A stretch of DNA of 64,000 nucleotides from Streptomyces fumanus (GTDB lineage: Bacteria > Actinomycetota > Actinomycetes > Streptomycetales > Streptomycetaceae), in the NCBI RefSeq assembly GCF_014655295.1, contig NZ_BNBI01000011.1, forward strand, positions 186,001-250,000. Reading direction: 5' to 3'. Position numbers and translations under genes: made by a program. This document shows, piece after piece, positions 43,412 through 51,759 of the stretch. The number at the start of each line of letters is the position of its first letter. Position 1 is the stretch's first letter. The notes beneath the pieces were generated by a model. The model had not been told where the DNA came from, did no database searches, and saw only the letters and a list, made by a program, of their open reading frames with translations.

Positions 43412-44541
43412 GCGCCCGGCGCGTACACGGAGGCGTACCCCTCGTCCGACCCGTCCGCCGCCCCCGCGGGCAGCTCCGGCGGCACGTAGTCCCGTACCGG
43501 CGGCGCCCCGGGGTCGGGCCGTACCGCGCCGAGGACCGGGTTGGCCGCGATCGGCGACACCTTGACCTCGGCGCCGGGACGCGGAGCCTGCACCACCAGG
43601 CCGGAGCCGAGGTACAGCGCCACATGGGTGGCCTCGGGGAAGTACACGACCAGGTCGCCGGGGCGCAGCTCGTCCAGCGGCACCCGCTCCAGACGGGCCC
43701 ACTGCTCCTGGCTGGTCCGGGGGATCGGCGTCCCGGCCCGCGCCCACGCCCGCGAGGTCAGCCCCGAGCAGTCGTACGCCCCGGGGCCCTGCGCGCCCCA
43801 CGCGTAGGGCTTGCCGAGCTGGTCCACCGCGAAGCGCAGCGCCCGGTCGCCGGCGGCGGACGGCGGGGCGGCGGCGGTGCCGAGCGCGCCGGAGGCCAGG
43901 AACCGGTCCTGGGCCTCGGCGGTGCCCTTCCGCTCGAACGCGGCCAGCGCCGCCAGCTCCTCCGGGGCGAGCGAGACCAGCAGCTCCTCGACCTCGCGCA
44001 GCTTCTCCCGCACCTCGTCGCGGGCCGCCTTGCGGCGCTCGGCCAGCGCGCGCTGCCGGTCCAGGGCGGTGCGGGCCCGGCGGGCCAGCTCACCGGCCTT
44101 CTTCTCGCCGCCGGTCAGTTCGCCCACCGTGCGCGCCCGGTCCCGGGCCAGTTGCCCGATGACATGGCCCTGGTCGAGGGCGTGCTGCGGATCGCGGGCC
44201 AGCAGCAGCCGTACGTAGGGGGAGAGGCCGGTGCTGCTCTGGTACTGCTGCCGGGCCAGCTTCCCGGCCTCGGCCCGGCTGGTGCGCAGCGAGAGCCGGG
44301 CACGGGCCAGCGCCGCGTCCAGGTCCCGCACCCGGCGCTGCTGCTCCTGGAGCCGCTGCTCGGCGCCGTTGTAGACCTCGGTGGCCTTCTCGGCGTCCCG
44401 GTACAGCTTCTGAAGGTCCGTCAGCAGCTCGGCCACCGGGCGCCCGCCGGGGGCGGGTTCGGCCGCGGCGGGTACGGGTGCGAGGGCGGTGCCGGCCGCC
44501 ACCGCGGTCGCACAGACCAGGCGCAGAAGCCTTCCTGACAC
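43375..44541 (-). CDS. Secreted NlpC/P60 peptidoglycan endopeptidase
   Basis: 388 residues. Signal peptide MSGRLLRLVCATAVAAGTALA with AAAEP cleavage region. A long coiled coil (~35-210, e.g. AEQRLQEQQRRVRDLDAALARA) resembles that of RipA/Swl hydrolases. The NlpC/P60 domain follows: catalytic Cys in GAYDCSGLTSRA, His in ATHVALYLG, then a polar residue downstream. A short Pro/Ala tail ends it. It cuts D-Glu-DAP bonds in peptidoglycan outside the cell. I saw no c-di-AMP riboswitch in the 103 bp upstream. Confidence 0.93.
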   Translation of the reverse strand: MSGRLLRLVCATAVAAGTALAPVPAAAEPAPGGRPVAELLTDLQKLYRDAEKATEVYNGAEQRLQEQQRRVRDLDAALARARLSLRTSRAEAGKLARQQYQSSTGLSPYVRLLLARDPQHALDQGHVIGQLARDRARTVGELTGGEKKAGELARRARTALDRQRALAERRKAARDEVREKLREVEELLVSLAPEELAALAAFERKGTAEAQDRFLASGALGTAAAPPSAAGDRALRFAVDQLGKPYAWGAQGPGAYDCSGLTSRAWARAGTPIPRTSQEQWARLERVPLDELRPGDLVVYFPEATHVALYLGSGLVVQAPRPGAEVKVSPIAANPVLGAVRPDPGAPPVRDYVPPELPAGAADGSDEGYASVYAPGAQAPAAPETSIR

Positions 44542-44644
44542 GTCATCACCTCCGGTGCGCAGCGGCGGGTCCGCTCCGCACCGCGAGCATCGGGCGCCCG
44601 CTTACGGCGCGCGCGCCGAGTGTGCGCCGCCCGGCGCAACCGCG

Positions 44645-44974
44645 TCACCCGTCGGCGTCGTCCGGCTTGCCGCCCGGCGTGGCCTCCGGGCCCGCCGCGG
44701 GTTTCGACCAGGGCCAGCGGGGGCGGGCGCGGGGCACGCCCTCGGGGGCGTAGGAGTACTTCCAGCGGGCGAAGCCGGCCCGGCGGCCGGGGTCCCTGGG
44801 CACCCGGCGGTAGACCAGCACCGTCGGGGGGCCGCCGGCCGGGTCGGGCACCGGGATGCGGTACGTCTTCGGCGGATGCCCGGTCATCCCCACCAGCACG
44901 GGCAGCACCCGGCCGTCCATGGGGCCGCCCTCGAAGGGGGTCTCTTCGCTCTTCACCGCACCAGTGTCAGACAT
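44645..44974 (-). CDS. Conserved hypothetical protein
   Basis: 109 residues, basic and proline-rich, with no recognised domain. The sequence contains GGPMDGRVLPVLVGMTGHPPKTYRIPVPD and PTVLVYRRVPRD, then a W-rich stretch (ARWKYSYAPEG, RPRWPWSKP). Its start codon lies inside the 3' end of the TetR gene (8-bp overlap), which argues for it being real and co-transcribed with that gene. The function is unknown. Confidence 0.65.
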   Translation of the reverse strand: MSDTGAVKSEETPFEGGPMDGRVLPVLVGMTGHPPKTYRIPVPDPAGGPPTVLVYRRVPRDPGRRAGFARWKYSYAPEGVPRARPRWPWSKPAAGPEATPGGKPDDADG

Positions 44975-45620
44975 CCGCCGACAGCACCCGGAGCACCGCC
45001 TCCGCCTGCGGGTCGCGGCGGGCGGTGACCGCCAGCACGGCGGCGAACTGCTCCACGAGCCAGTCCCGCAGCTCCTCGGCGGGCGGCTGCTTCTCCTCGT
45101 CCAGCCAGATCAGCGAGGCCGCCTCCACCGCCGCGATCCACATCCGGACCGTCATCCGCAGCCGGGGGCCGGGCTCGTCGGCGTCCAGGTGGCGCAGGAT
45201 GTGCTCGGCGGCGTCCCGGCGTACGCCGTCCACTATGGCCGACGCCCGGGAGGTCTCGGCGACGCTGCCGCCGCGCAGCAGGGCGCTGAAGCCGGTGTCG
45301 TGCTGGTCGACGAAGGCGAGGTAGCGGTCCAGGACGCGGGCCAGCCGGGCGAGCGGGGAGCCCTGACGGGGCTCGTCGAAGCAGAGCCGCAGCTCGTCGG
45401 CGGCCGAGCGCAGGGCGGCCTCGTAGAGCTGCTGCTTGCCGCCGGGGAAGTACCGGTACACCAGGGGGCGGGAGACCCCGGCCTGCTCGGCCACGTCGTC
45501 CAGCGACACCTCCTCGGGCGGCCGGTGGGCGAAGAGGGCGAGCGCCGCCTCCAGCAGTTGGCTGCGGCGCTCCTCGACGCTGAGCCGGCGGTACGCGGGT
45601 GGGGGAGCCTGCGGGGTCAT
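44967..45620 (-). CDS. TetR-family transcriptional regulator
   Basis: 217 residues. N-terminal HTH: RRSQLLEAALALFAHRPPEEVSLDDVAEQAGVSRPLVYRYFPGGKQQLYEAAL, a textbook TetR DNA-binding domain. The C-terminal ligand domain is helical (LARVLDRYLAFVDQHD, MWIAAVEAASLIW). It lies 41 bp downstream of the AurF-like gene on the same strand. It probably regulates that gene through sites in the upstream promoter region (46640-46675). Start ATG 45620 is the first in frame. Confidence 0.9.
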   Translation of the reverse strand: MTPQAPPPAYRRLSVEERRSQLLEAALALFAHRPPEEVSLDDVAEQAGVSRPLVYRYFPGGKQQLYEAALRSAADELRLCFDEPRQGSPLARLARVLDRYLAFVDQHDTGFSALLRGGSVAETSRASAIVDGVRRDAAEHILRHLDADEPGPRLRMTVRMWIAAVEAASLIWLDEEKQPPAEELRDWLVEQFAAVLAVTARRDPQAEAVLRVLSADV

Positions 45621-45661
45621 GTCCCGCAGGGTAACGGGTACGTCCGCCCGCCTTGTCCGGC

Positions 45662-46600
45662 TTAGGCCAGCAACCCCGACGACCGCCACAGCCTCCGGCC
45701 GACGCCGCGCAGCACGCCGATGTCGTCCAAGAAGTCCGTCAGGCGCTTCGAGCCGTTCTGCATCACCTCGCGGCGGTGGCCGCTGGCCTTGACCTGGGCC
45801 ATCGCCTCGCGCTTGTCCAGTCCCACGTTCGTGTAGACCTCGGGGTTGATGAAGGCGATCGAGAAGACCCGGGCGAACTCGCCGGAGGTGATCCGGGTGA
45901 ACTCCTGGGACCACTTCGGGGCCGTCACCATCTGGCGGCGCAGCTCCTCGCGGGCGTACCGGACGTGGCGGGCCTCCTCCACGACGTGGATGCGGGTGAC
46001 GCCCCGGACCAGCGGCTGGACCCGCTCGTCGGGGAAGGTCAGCCGCTGCATCCAGTCCAGGACCTCCTCGCCGAGCAGGGTGGCGGTGAAGGACCCCGGC
46101 GTGGTGGAGATCGTCTTGAACAGCCGGCCGAGGTGCTGGTGGAGCGGGCTCACCGGGTACCAGGGCGTCCCGCCGCGCGATATCAGCCGGGCGAACATCT
46201 TGGAGTGCCGGCACTCGTCCTCGATCTCGGTCAGCGCGTACCGCACGTGCGCGCTGGTCGCCGACTTGTCGTAGATGTGCCGGACCAGCAACTGCATCAG
46301 GATCAGCTCGAACCAGATGCCGAGCGAGGCGAGGGCCGCGGCCTCGTGCTGGGAGAGCAGGATCCGCTGCTCCTCGCTCATCCGCTTCCACAGCGGAGTG
46401 TCGTACAGCGACACCAGCTCCGGCGGCCAGAACCACTTGCCCTCCTCGAAGGGCGCGTCCCAGTCCAGCTCCTTGTCCGGGTCGAAGGAGTGCTTGGCGG
46501 AAGAGGCGAGCAGCCGTTCGGCGACCTGCTCGCGGTCCTTGAGCAGACCGAGCGCGTCCCGCAGCCCTTCGAGCGCGTCGGCTTCCGTCAGGGTCGTCAT
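45662..46600 (-). CDS. AurF-like diiron oxygenase
   Basis: 312 residues resembling the p-aminobenzoate N-oxygenase (AurF) family of non-haem diiron proteins: metal ligands in TEIEDECRHSKMFARLI and in IHVVEEARHVRYAREEL (ExxH pairs), plus HEAAALASLGIW. Family members oxidise aryl amines or act on lipids and fatty acids. The gene is paired with a TetR regulator rather than a biosynthetic cluster, so the substrate is unknown. A good sigma-70-type promoter precedes it. Confidence 0.85.
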   Translation of the reverse strand: MTTLTEADALEGLRDALGLLKDREQVAERLLASSAKHSFDPDKELDWDAPFEEGKWFWPPELVSLYDTPLWKRMSEEQRILLSQHEAAALASLGIWFELILMQLLVRHIYDKSATSAHVRYALTEIEDECRHSKMFARLISRGGTPWYPVSPLHQHLGRLFKTISTTPGSFTATLLGEEVLDWMQRLTFPDERVQPLVRGVTRIHVVEEARHVRYAREELRRQMVTAPKWSQEFTRITSGEFARVFSIAFINPEVYTNVGLDKREAMAQVKASGHRREVMQNGSKRLTDFLDDIGVLRGVGRRLWRSSGLLA

Positions 46601-46645
46601 GGCTGTCCCACCTCGTCGTGTTACCCGCGGTCACTCTCCCTTCTT

Positions 46646-46674
46646 ATAAGACTGCCTGTCAGCAAGCCCGTCAA
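46646..46674 (-). promoter_or_regulatory. Promoter of the AurF-like gene with palindrome
   Basis: On the minus strand TTGACG (46674-46669) is followed after 17 bp by TCTTAT (46651-46646), a good -35/-10 pair, with the AurF-like start codon ~46 bp downstream. The -10 lies in a perfect TCTTATAAGA palindrome (46642-46651), a plausible operator for the TetR protein. Confidence 0.6.
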
Positions 46675-46817
46675 TCCCCTGCGCGCAACTTGTTGACCGC
46701 GAGTAAAGAAGGGCGTCGCCGTCAACGGCACGGCGCCGGGTCGCCCGTTGGAGTGCCGTGCGGACGTTCGCCCTGGGTACGCTGGCCGGGTCGGCCGGAC
46801 TCCAGCGCAGGGGAGTG

Positions 46818-46940
46818 ATGATGAGCGCCGCACGCGAGGACGGGCTGGACGCGGAATACGCGTGGCCTCGTCCGCCGGAGGGCGGCTGGACGGCCGACGA
46901 CCTCGACCGGCTCCCGAACCTGCCTCCGCACACGGAGCTG
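46818..46940 (+). pseudogene. N-terminal remnant of an Uma2-family gene
   Basis: After a GGGGAG site, ATG 46818 opens a frame whose first 41 residues end WPRPPEGGWTADDLDRLPNLPPHTEL. That is the conserved beginning of Streptomyces Uma2 (restriction-endonuclease-fold) proteins. After the Leu codon ending at 46940 the similarity stops, and the expected IDGSL-type continuation is absent. The frame runs on with low-complexity sequence into the antisense of the PBP gene. It appears truncated by deletion, leaving the start and its ribosome site. Confidence 0.7.
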
Positions 46941-46987
46941 TCGTCCCTCCGGAGCAGCCCTCGTAGCGACCCGGCACCCCCTCCGCC

Positions 46988-48445
46988 TCAGGAACCCAGA
47001 ACCGCCGCCATCACCGCGCGGGCCACCGGGGCCGCCAGCCCGCCGCCGGTGATCTCCCCCCGGTCCGCCGGTGCGCCCTCGACCACCGCCGCGACCGCCA
47101 CCCTCGGCTCCAGGTCCCGGGCGCCCTGCGCCCAGGAGACGAACCAGGCGTAGGGCGCGCCGGAGTTGCCGACGCCGTGCTGGGCGGTGCCGGTCTTGCC
47201 GCCGACGACCGCGCCCGGGATCGCCGCGTTGCCGCCGGTGCCGTGCTCCACCACGTCCCGCATCAGCTCCTTCAGCCGCGCGGCCGTCATCGGCCGCATC
47301 GCCTGCCGCACCGGCCGGGCCCCGGCCGCCGACAGCACGCCGCCGCCCGCCCGCGTGGTCCGCTCCACCAGGTACGGCGTGCGCACTCGCCCCCGGTCCG
47401 CGACCGCCGCCGCCACCATCGCCATCTGCAGCGGCGTGGCCCGCGTGTTGTACTGCCCGATCGACGACAGCGCCAACTGCGCCCGGTCCACCGAGGCGTC
47501 GAAGGTGCTCCGCGCCACCGGGAACGGGACGGTGAGCCCCCCGTCGTTGAAGCCGAGGGCCTCGGCCGTCGCCGTCATCCGCCGCACGCCCACGTCCACC
47601 CCGAGCCGCGCGAAGACGGTGTTGCAGGACCGTTCGAACGCCGCCCGCAGCGAGGCGTTCCGGCACCCCCCGGACCCGTTGGTCAGCCGCGTCCGGGTGC
47701 CGGGCAGCGGGTACGGGTCCGGGGACCGGGTCGGCGCGTCCAGGTCCCCGGCCACCCCCGCGTCCAGCGCCGCCGCCGCCGTGACCACCTTGAACGTCGA
47801 CCCCGGCGGATAGGTGCGGCGCACCGCCCGGTTCAGCATCGGCCTGCCCGGGTCCCGGTTGAGCCGCCGCCAGGACCGCAGCGCCGCCTTCCCGTTGCCG
47901 GACAGCTCCCCCGGGTCGTAGGACGGCGTGGACACCAGGGCGAGGATCCGCCCGGTGGCCGGTTCCACCGCGGCCACCGCCCCCGGACGCCGGCCCAGCC
48001 CCCGGTACGCCGCCCGCTGCGCCGCCGGCAGGATCGTCGTCACCACGTCGCCGCCCGGGTTGGGGGCGCCCGTCACGTCGTGCCACAGCGGCAGCGGCGC
48101 GAGCAGCGGGTCGGCGCCGGACAGCACCCCGTCCGCCGCGTGCTCCAGCAGCGTGGTGCCGTACTCCTGCGAGGCGAAGCCGGTCACCGGGGCGTACAGC
48201 GGCCCGTCCCGGTAGGTCCGTTCGTAGCGCAGGTGCTGCCCGGTGTCCCGGGAGCCGGTGACCGGCTCGCCGCCCGCCAGGATGTCCCCGCGCGGCTGCT
48301 GGTACCGGGCGATGTCCGGCCGCCGGTTGGCCGGGTTGCGGTCGTACTCCGGGGCGCTGACCACCTGCACCCGCACCGCGTTGACCAGCAGCGCGACCAG
48401 CAGCAGGACGCAGAACGCGGCGGCGTGCCGGATGTGCCGGGTCAT
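46988..48445 (-). CDS. Penicillin-binding protein (class B transpeptidase)
   Basis: 485 residues with an N-terminal TM anchor (HAAAFCVLLLVALLVNAVRV). The transpeptidase has the three active-site motifs: SxxK in PPGSTFKVVTA, SxN in FERSCNTVF and KTG in VGGKTGTAQHG. It cross-links peptidoglycan stems on the outer face of the membrane. It is shorter than FtsI and resembles PbpA-type class B PBPs. Its start codon overlaps the stop of the FtsW/RodA-like gene, so the pair forms a polymerase-transpeptidase unit. Confidence 0.93.
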   Translation of the reverse strand: MTRHIRHAAAFCVLLLVALLVNAVRVQVVSAPEYDRNPANRRPDIARYQQPRGDILAGGEPVTGSRDTGQHLRYERTYRDGPLYAPVTGFASQEYGTTLLEHAADGVLSGADPLLAPLPLWHDVTGAPNPGGDVVTTILPAAQRAAYRGLGRRPGAVAAVEPATGRILALVSTPSYDPGELSGNGKAALRSWRRLNRDPGRPMLNRAVRRTYPPGSTFKVVTAAAALDAGVAGDLDAPTRSPDPYPLPGTRTRLTNGSGGCRNASLRAAFERSCNTVFARLGVDVGVRRMTATAEALGFNDGGLTVPFPVARSTFDASVDRAQLALSSIGQYNTRATPLQMAMVAAAVADRGRVRTPYLVERTTRAGGGVLSAAGARPVRQAMRPMTAARLKELMRDVVEHGTGGNAAIPGAVVGGKTGTAQHGVGNSGAPYAWFVSWAQGARDLEPRVAVAAVVEGAPADRGEITGGGLAAPVARAVMAAVLGS

Positions 48446-49800
48446 GACCGCGCCGCCGGCCTGCGCGCCGAGTCGCCGAGCCGGATCAGCAGGGCGACGA
48501 TCGCCCAGTTGGTGACCACCGAGGAGCCGCCCTGCGCCAGGAACGGCATCGCCATCCCGGTCAGCGGGATCAGCCCGGTCACCCCGCCCGCGATGACGAA
48601 CACCTGGAGCGCCACCAGCGAGGACAGCCCCACCGCGAGCAGCCGCCCGAACGGGTCCCGCAGCACCAGCCCCGCCCGCAGCCCCCGCTCCACCAGCAGC
48701 GCGTACAGCAGGAAGATCGCCGTCAGACCGAGCAGGCCCAGCTCCTCCCCGGCGGTGGCCAGGATGAAGTCGGACTTCGTGGCGAAGCCGATCAGCACCG
48801 AGTGGCCGAGCCCCAGCCCGGTGCCGGTCACACCCCCGGCGGCGAACGCGAACAGCGACTGGGCCAACTGGTTCGGGCCCCGCCCGGCCTCGATGGACGC
48901 GAACGGGTGCAGCCAGTCCTCCACCCGGCCGTGCACATGCGGCTCCAGCCAGCCCACGGCGACCGCGCCGAGCGAGGCCAGCAGCAGGCCGACGGCGATC
49001 CAGCCGAGGCGGCCGGTGGCGACGTACAGCATGACCACGAACAGGCCGAAGAACAGCAGCGAGGTGCCGAGGTCGCGCTCCAGGACCAGCACGCCCACGC
49101 TGACCAGCCAGACCGCGACGATCGGGCCGAGCACCCGCCCGGTGGGCAGTTGCAGCCGCCACACCCGGCGGCCCGCGTACGCCAGCGCGCTGCGGTTGGC
49201 GGCCAGGTACGCGGCGAAGAACACCGCGAGCAGCACCTTCGCGAACTCGCCCGGCTGGATGGAGAACCCGGCCACCCGCAGCCAGATCCGGGCGCCGTTG
49301 ACCGCCGGGAACAGGATCGGCAGCGTCAGCAGCACCAGCGCCGCGGCCACGCAGACGTAGGTGTAGCGCTGGAGCAGGCGGTGGTCGCGCAGCACCAGCA
49401 CGATGACGATGAACAGGGCGATGCCGAGGGTGGACCACACCAGTTGGGTGGGGGCCGCCCGGTCGCCGGGCGTCTCCAGGTCCAGCCGGTAGATCAGCAC
49501 CAGGCCCAGGCCGTTGAGCAGCACCCCGATCGGCAGCGGCAGCGGGTCGGCCCAGGGGGCGCGCAGCCGGACCGCGAGGTGCGCCAGCAGGGCGAGCACC
49601 CCGAGCCCGGCGCCGTAGCCGGCGGCGCCGGGCGGGAGGGTGCCGTGCTGGGCCAGGCCCACGTTGCAGTAGCCGAACACGGACAGCAGGACGGCCACCA
49701 CGATGAGGGCGAGTTCGATGCCCCGGCGCCGCGGGAGGCGGGCGACGGGAGCGGGGGCGTCCGCCGCTGCCACGGTGATTCCGGTTCCGGCCTTCGTCAT
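48442..49800 (-). CDS. FtsW/RodA-family SEDS glycosyltransferase
   Basis: 452 residues with about ten to twelve membrane helices. SEDS signatures are GARIWLRVAGFSIQPGEFAKVLL, ERDLGTSLLFFGLF and ATAGEELGLLGLTAIFLLY, with the catalytic Asp in ERDLGTS. SEDS proteins polymerise lipid II with a class B PBP partner, which is encoded next with a 4-bp overlap (ATGA). A Streptomyces genome has several such pairs; whether this one serves elongation, division or spores cannot be told here. Confidence 0.95.
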   Translation of the reverse strand: MTKAGTGITVAAADAPAPVARLPRRRGIELALIVVAVLLSVFGYCNVGLAQHGTLPPGAAGYGAGLGVLALLAHLAVRLRAPWADPLPLPIGVLLNGLGLVLIYRLDLETPGDRAAPTQLVWSTLGIALFIVIVLVLRDHRLLQRYTYVCVAAALVLLTLPILFPAVNGARIWLRVAGFSIQPGEFAKVLLAVFFAAYLAANRSALAYAGRRVWRLQLPTGRVLGPIVAVWLVSVGVLVLERDLGTSLLFFGLFVVMLYVATGRLGWIAVGLLLASLGAVAVGWLEPHVHGRVEDWLHPFASIEAGRGPNQLAQSLFAFAAGGVTGTGLGLGHSVLIGFATKSDFILATAGEELGLLGLTAIFLLYALLVERGLRAGLVLRDPFGRLLAVGLSSLVALQVFVIAGGVTGLIPLTGMAMPFLAQGGSSVVTNWAIVALLIRLGDSARRPAARS

Positions 49801-49843
49801 GTCCGGAACTTACCTAATGGGGAGGGTGTGTGGTGTTTCGGCA

Positions 49844-50251
49844 TCAGCACCAGTGCGGTGCCGGGCCGATGTTGTCGATGTACCGGGCCGACCCCCAGGC
49901 CCAGGTGCCGTCCGCGAGCAGGTACCAGAGGGGGTTGCCGTCGACCGTTTCGCCGCCGGTCTTGCAGTAGATGCGCACGGTCTCGCCCCGGTGGGCGTAC
50001 CGGATGACCTCCGAACCCCGGTCGGGGCCGCTGCGCAGGGCGAGCGTGCCGGCGGTGACGACGCCCCGGTAGCGGGCCGGCCCGGACTGGTCGCCGCCCG
50101 GCCGGCCGCTCGTCGCGGGACCGTCGCCCCGGGGCGCGGGCCCGGGCGCGGGCCCGAGCGCGGCGGAGGGCCCGGCGGCGGCCACCGCGGCGACCGCACC
50201 GGCGGCGAGCGCCATGGCGAGACGGCGGGCGGCGGGGGAGTGCGGGGACAT
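49844..50251 (-). CDS. Secreted bacterial SH3-domain protein
   Basis: 135 residues. Signal peptide: RRLAMALAAGAVAAVAAAGPSAA. Then a Pro/Gly linker and an SH3b-like domain: GVVTAGTLALRSGPDRGSEVIRYAHRGETVRIYCKTGGETVDGNPLWYLL, with two Cys (YCKTGG and final HWC) that could form a disulfide. SH3b domains bind cell-wall peptides. There is no catalytic domain. Start ATG 50251; 43 bp separate its stop from the start of the SEDS gene. Confidence 0.82.
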   Translation of the reverse strand: MSPHSPAARRLAMALAAGAVAAVAAAGPSAALGPAPGPAPRGDGPATSGRPGGDQSGPARYRGVVTAGTLALRSGPDRGSEVIRYAHRGETVRIYCKTGGETVDGNPLWYLLADGTWAWGSARYIDNIGPAPHWC

Positions 50252-50461
50252 GGCGTGACCTCCACGGGGACGAAAGGTGTCGGACGTGACTGATCGCCAC
50301 CTTAGGAGCGGCGAGGGGTGCGCGCGCGTCGCGCTGCGCCATCGGGGAGGGGTGTCTGTCGGGGCTGCTGGGGGCACGGGGCAGCGGGGCAGCGGGGCAG
50401 CGTCAGGGCCGCCGCGCCGGGACGACAGGGCCAGGGCCGGGGAGGGTCGGCACCGCCGAGG

Positions 50462-50550
50462 CGGGACGGCAGGGTCAGGGCCGCCGGGACGGCAGCGTCA
50501 GTACCGCCGGGACGGCGGTGTCACGGCCGTCGCGGCAGTGTCAGTACCGC
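50462..50550. repeat. 23-bp tandem repeats covering the 3' end of the histidine kinase gene
   Basis: CGGGACGGCAG(G/C)GTCAG-type 23-bp units start at 50462, 50485 and 50508. A related copy (50528-50550) is inside the coding sequence of the kinase, covering its last codons. A weaker copy lies near 50418. The units downstream of the stop look like degenerate duplicates of the gene end. Confidence 0.75.
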
Positions 50551-51759
50551 CGCCGCCCCGCCGTCCGCCGGGTTGGTGAACTCCAGGCGCGCGCCCAGCA
50601 CCTCCGCCTGGCCCCGCGCGATGGTCAGCCCCAGCCCGTGCCCCTTCGCCCCGCCCTCGGTGCGGAACCGCTGCGGCCCGTGCGCCAGGAGGTACTCCGG
50701 ATAGCCGTCCCCGTGGTCCCGTACGGTGATCACCGGCCCGTCCACGGTCAGCACCACCGGCGCCCGCCCGTGCCGGTGCGCGTTGCCGACCAGGTTGCCG
50801 AGCACCCGCTCCAGCCGGCGGCGGTCGGTCTCCACCCGGGCGTCCCGCACGACCCGCACCTCGGTGTCGGTGCCGGAGGCCCGCACCACCCGGCGGGCCA
50901 GCGCGCCCAGCTCCTCGGCGTCCACCTCCAGGCGCTCCCGCCCGGTGTCCAGCCGGGAGATCTCCAGCAGGTCCTCGGTGAGCGTGCGCAGCGCCGCCAC
51001 CCGGTCCCGGACCAGCTCGGTCGGGCGGCCCGGCGGCAGCAGCTCGGCCGCCGCGTGCAGCCCGGTCAGCGGGGTCCGCAGCTCGTGCGCCACGTCCGCG
51101 GTGAACCGCTGCTCGGCCAGCAGCTTGCCCTGCAGCGAGGCCGCCATGGAGTCCAGCGCGGCGGCCACCGCGGCCACCTCGTCCTGCGACCGCGCCGGGT
51201 CCTTGGTCCGCGGGTCGCCGACCCGCGCGTCCAGGTCCCCCGCGCTGATCCGCCGGGCCACCGCCGCGGTGGCCCGCAGTCGCCTCGTCACCCGGGTCAC
51301 CGCGAACGCGCCGACCAGCAGCGTCGCCCCGATGGCCAGCGCGGAGGACCCGACGATGGCCCGGTCCAGACCGTCGATGGTCCGCTTGCCCTGCGCGTAG
51401 TCGACGGTCACCGCCAGCGCCCGGCCGCCCTGGACGGGGCCCGCCGCCCACATCGCCGGTCGCCCCCGGTACTCGGCGACCATCGTCGCCCGGTTCCCCG
51501 CCACCGCCAGCTTCCGCAGCGCCCCCGGCAGCTCCGGCGGATCGACGGCCGCGCCCCGGCGCGGGGCGTCCCCGGCCTCGTACGCCGCGGTCGCCTCCGC
51601 CAGTTGGTCCAGCGCCCGGTCGCGGGCCTGGCCGACGGTCTGGTTGGTCACCGAGACGTGCACCAGCACGCCGAGCAGCGCCGCCAGCGCGCAGCACATC
51701 ACCGTGATGAACACGGCGGCCTTCACCGCGAGCGGACCGGCCCACCGGGGCATCCTCAC
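50521..51759 (-). CDS. Orphan sensor histidine kinase
   Basis: About 412 residues. Two TM helices (AVFITVMCCALAALLGVLVHV and AIVGSSALAIGATLLVGAFAV) enclose a periplasmic domain of ~95 residues. HAMP (RLRATAAVARRISAGDLDARV), phosphoacceptor His225 in FTADVAHELRTPL, N-box LVGNAHRHG, G1 DHGDGYPEY and G2 GHGLGLTIARGQ follow. GTG 51759 overlaps the lipoprotein stop (GTGA) and has a purine-rich ribosome site; ATG 51753 is an alternative. No response regulator gene is adjacent. The lipoprotein upstream may be its sensor partner. Confidence 0.88.
   Translation of the reverse strand: MRMPRWAGPLAVKAAVFITVMCCALAALLGVLVHVSVTNQTVGQARDRALDQLAEATAAYEAGDAPRRGAAVDPPELPGALRKLAVAGNRATMVAEYRGRPAMWAAGPVQGGRALAVTVDYAQGKRTIDGLDRAIVGSSALAIGATLLVGAFAVTRVTRRLRATAAVARRISAGDLDARVGDPRTKDPARSQDEVAAVAAALDSMAASLQGKLLAEQRFTADVAHELRTPLTGLHAAAELLPPGRPTELVRDRVAALRTLTEDLLEISRLDTGRERLEVDAEELGALARRVVRASGTDTEVRVVRDARVETDRRRLERVLGNLVGNAHRHGRAPVVLTVDGPVITVRDHGDGYPEYLLAHGPQRFRTEGGAKGHGLGLTIARGQAEVLGARLEFTNPADGGAAAVLTLPRRP

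Noticed and set aside
44542..44644. c-di-AMP (ydaO-type) riboswitch before the NlpC/P60 gene
   Set aside because: Some Streptomyces wall hydrolase genes have one, but this gap is only ~100 bp and I could not find the conserved riboswitch core.
50252..50520. Possible CRISPR-like array from the regularly spaced repeats
   Set aside because: Units are head to tail with no unique spacers and continue into a coding sequence. No cas genes are present.
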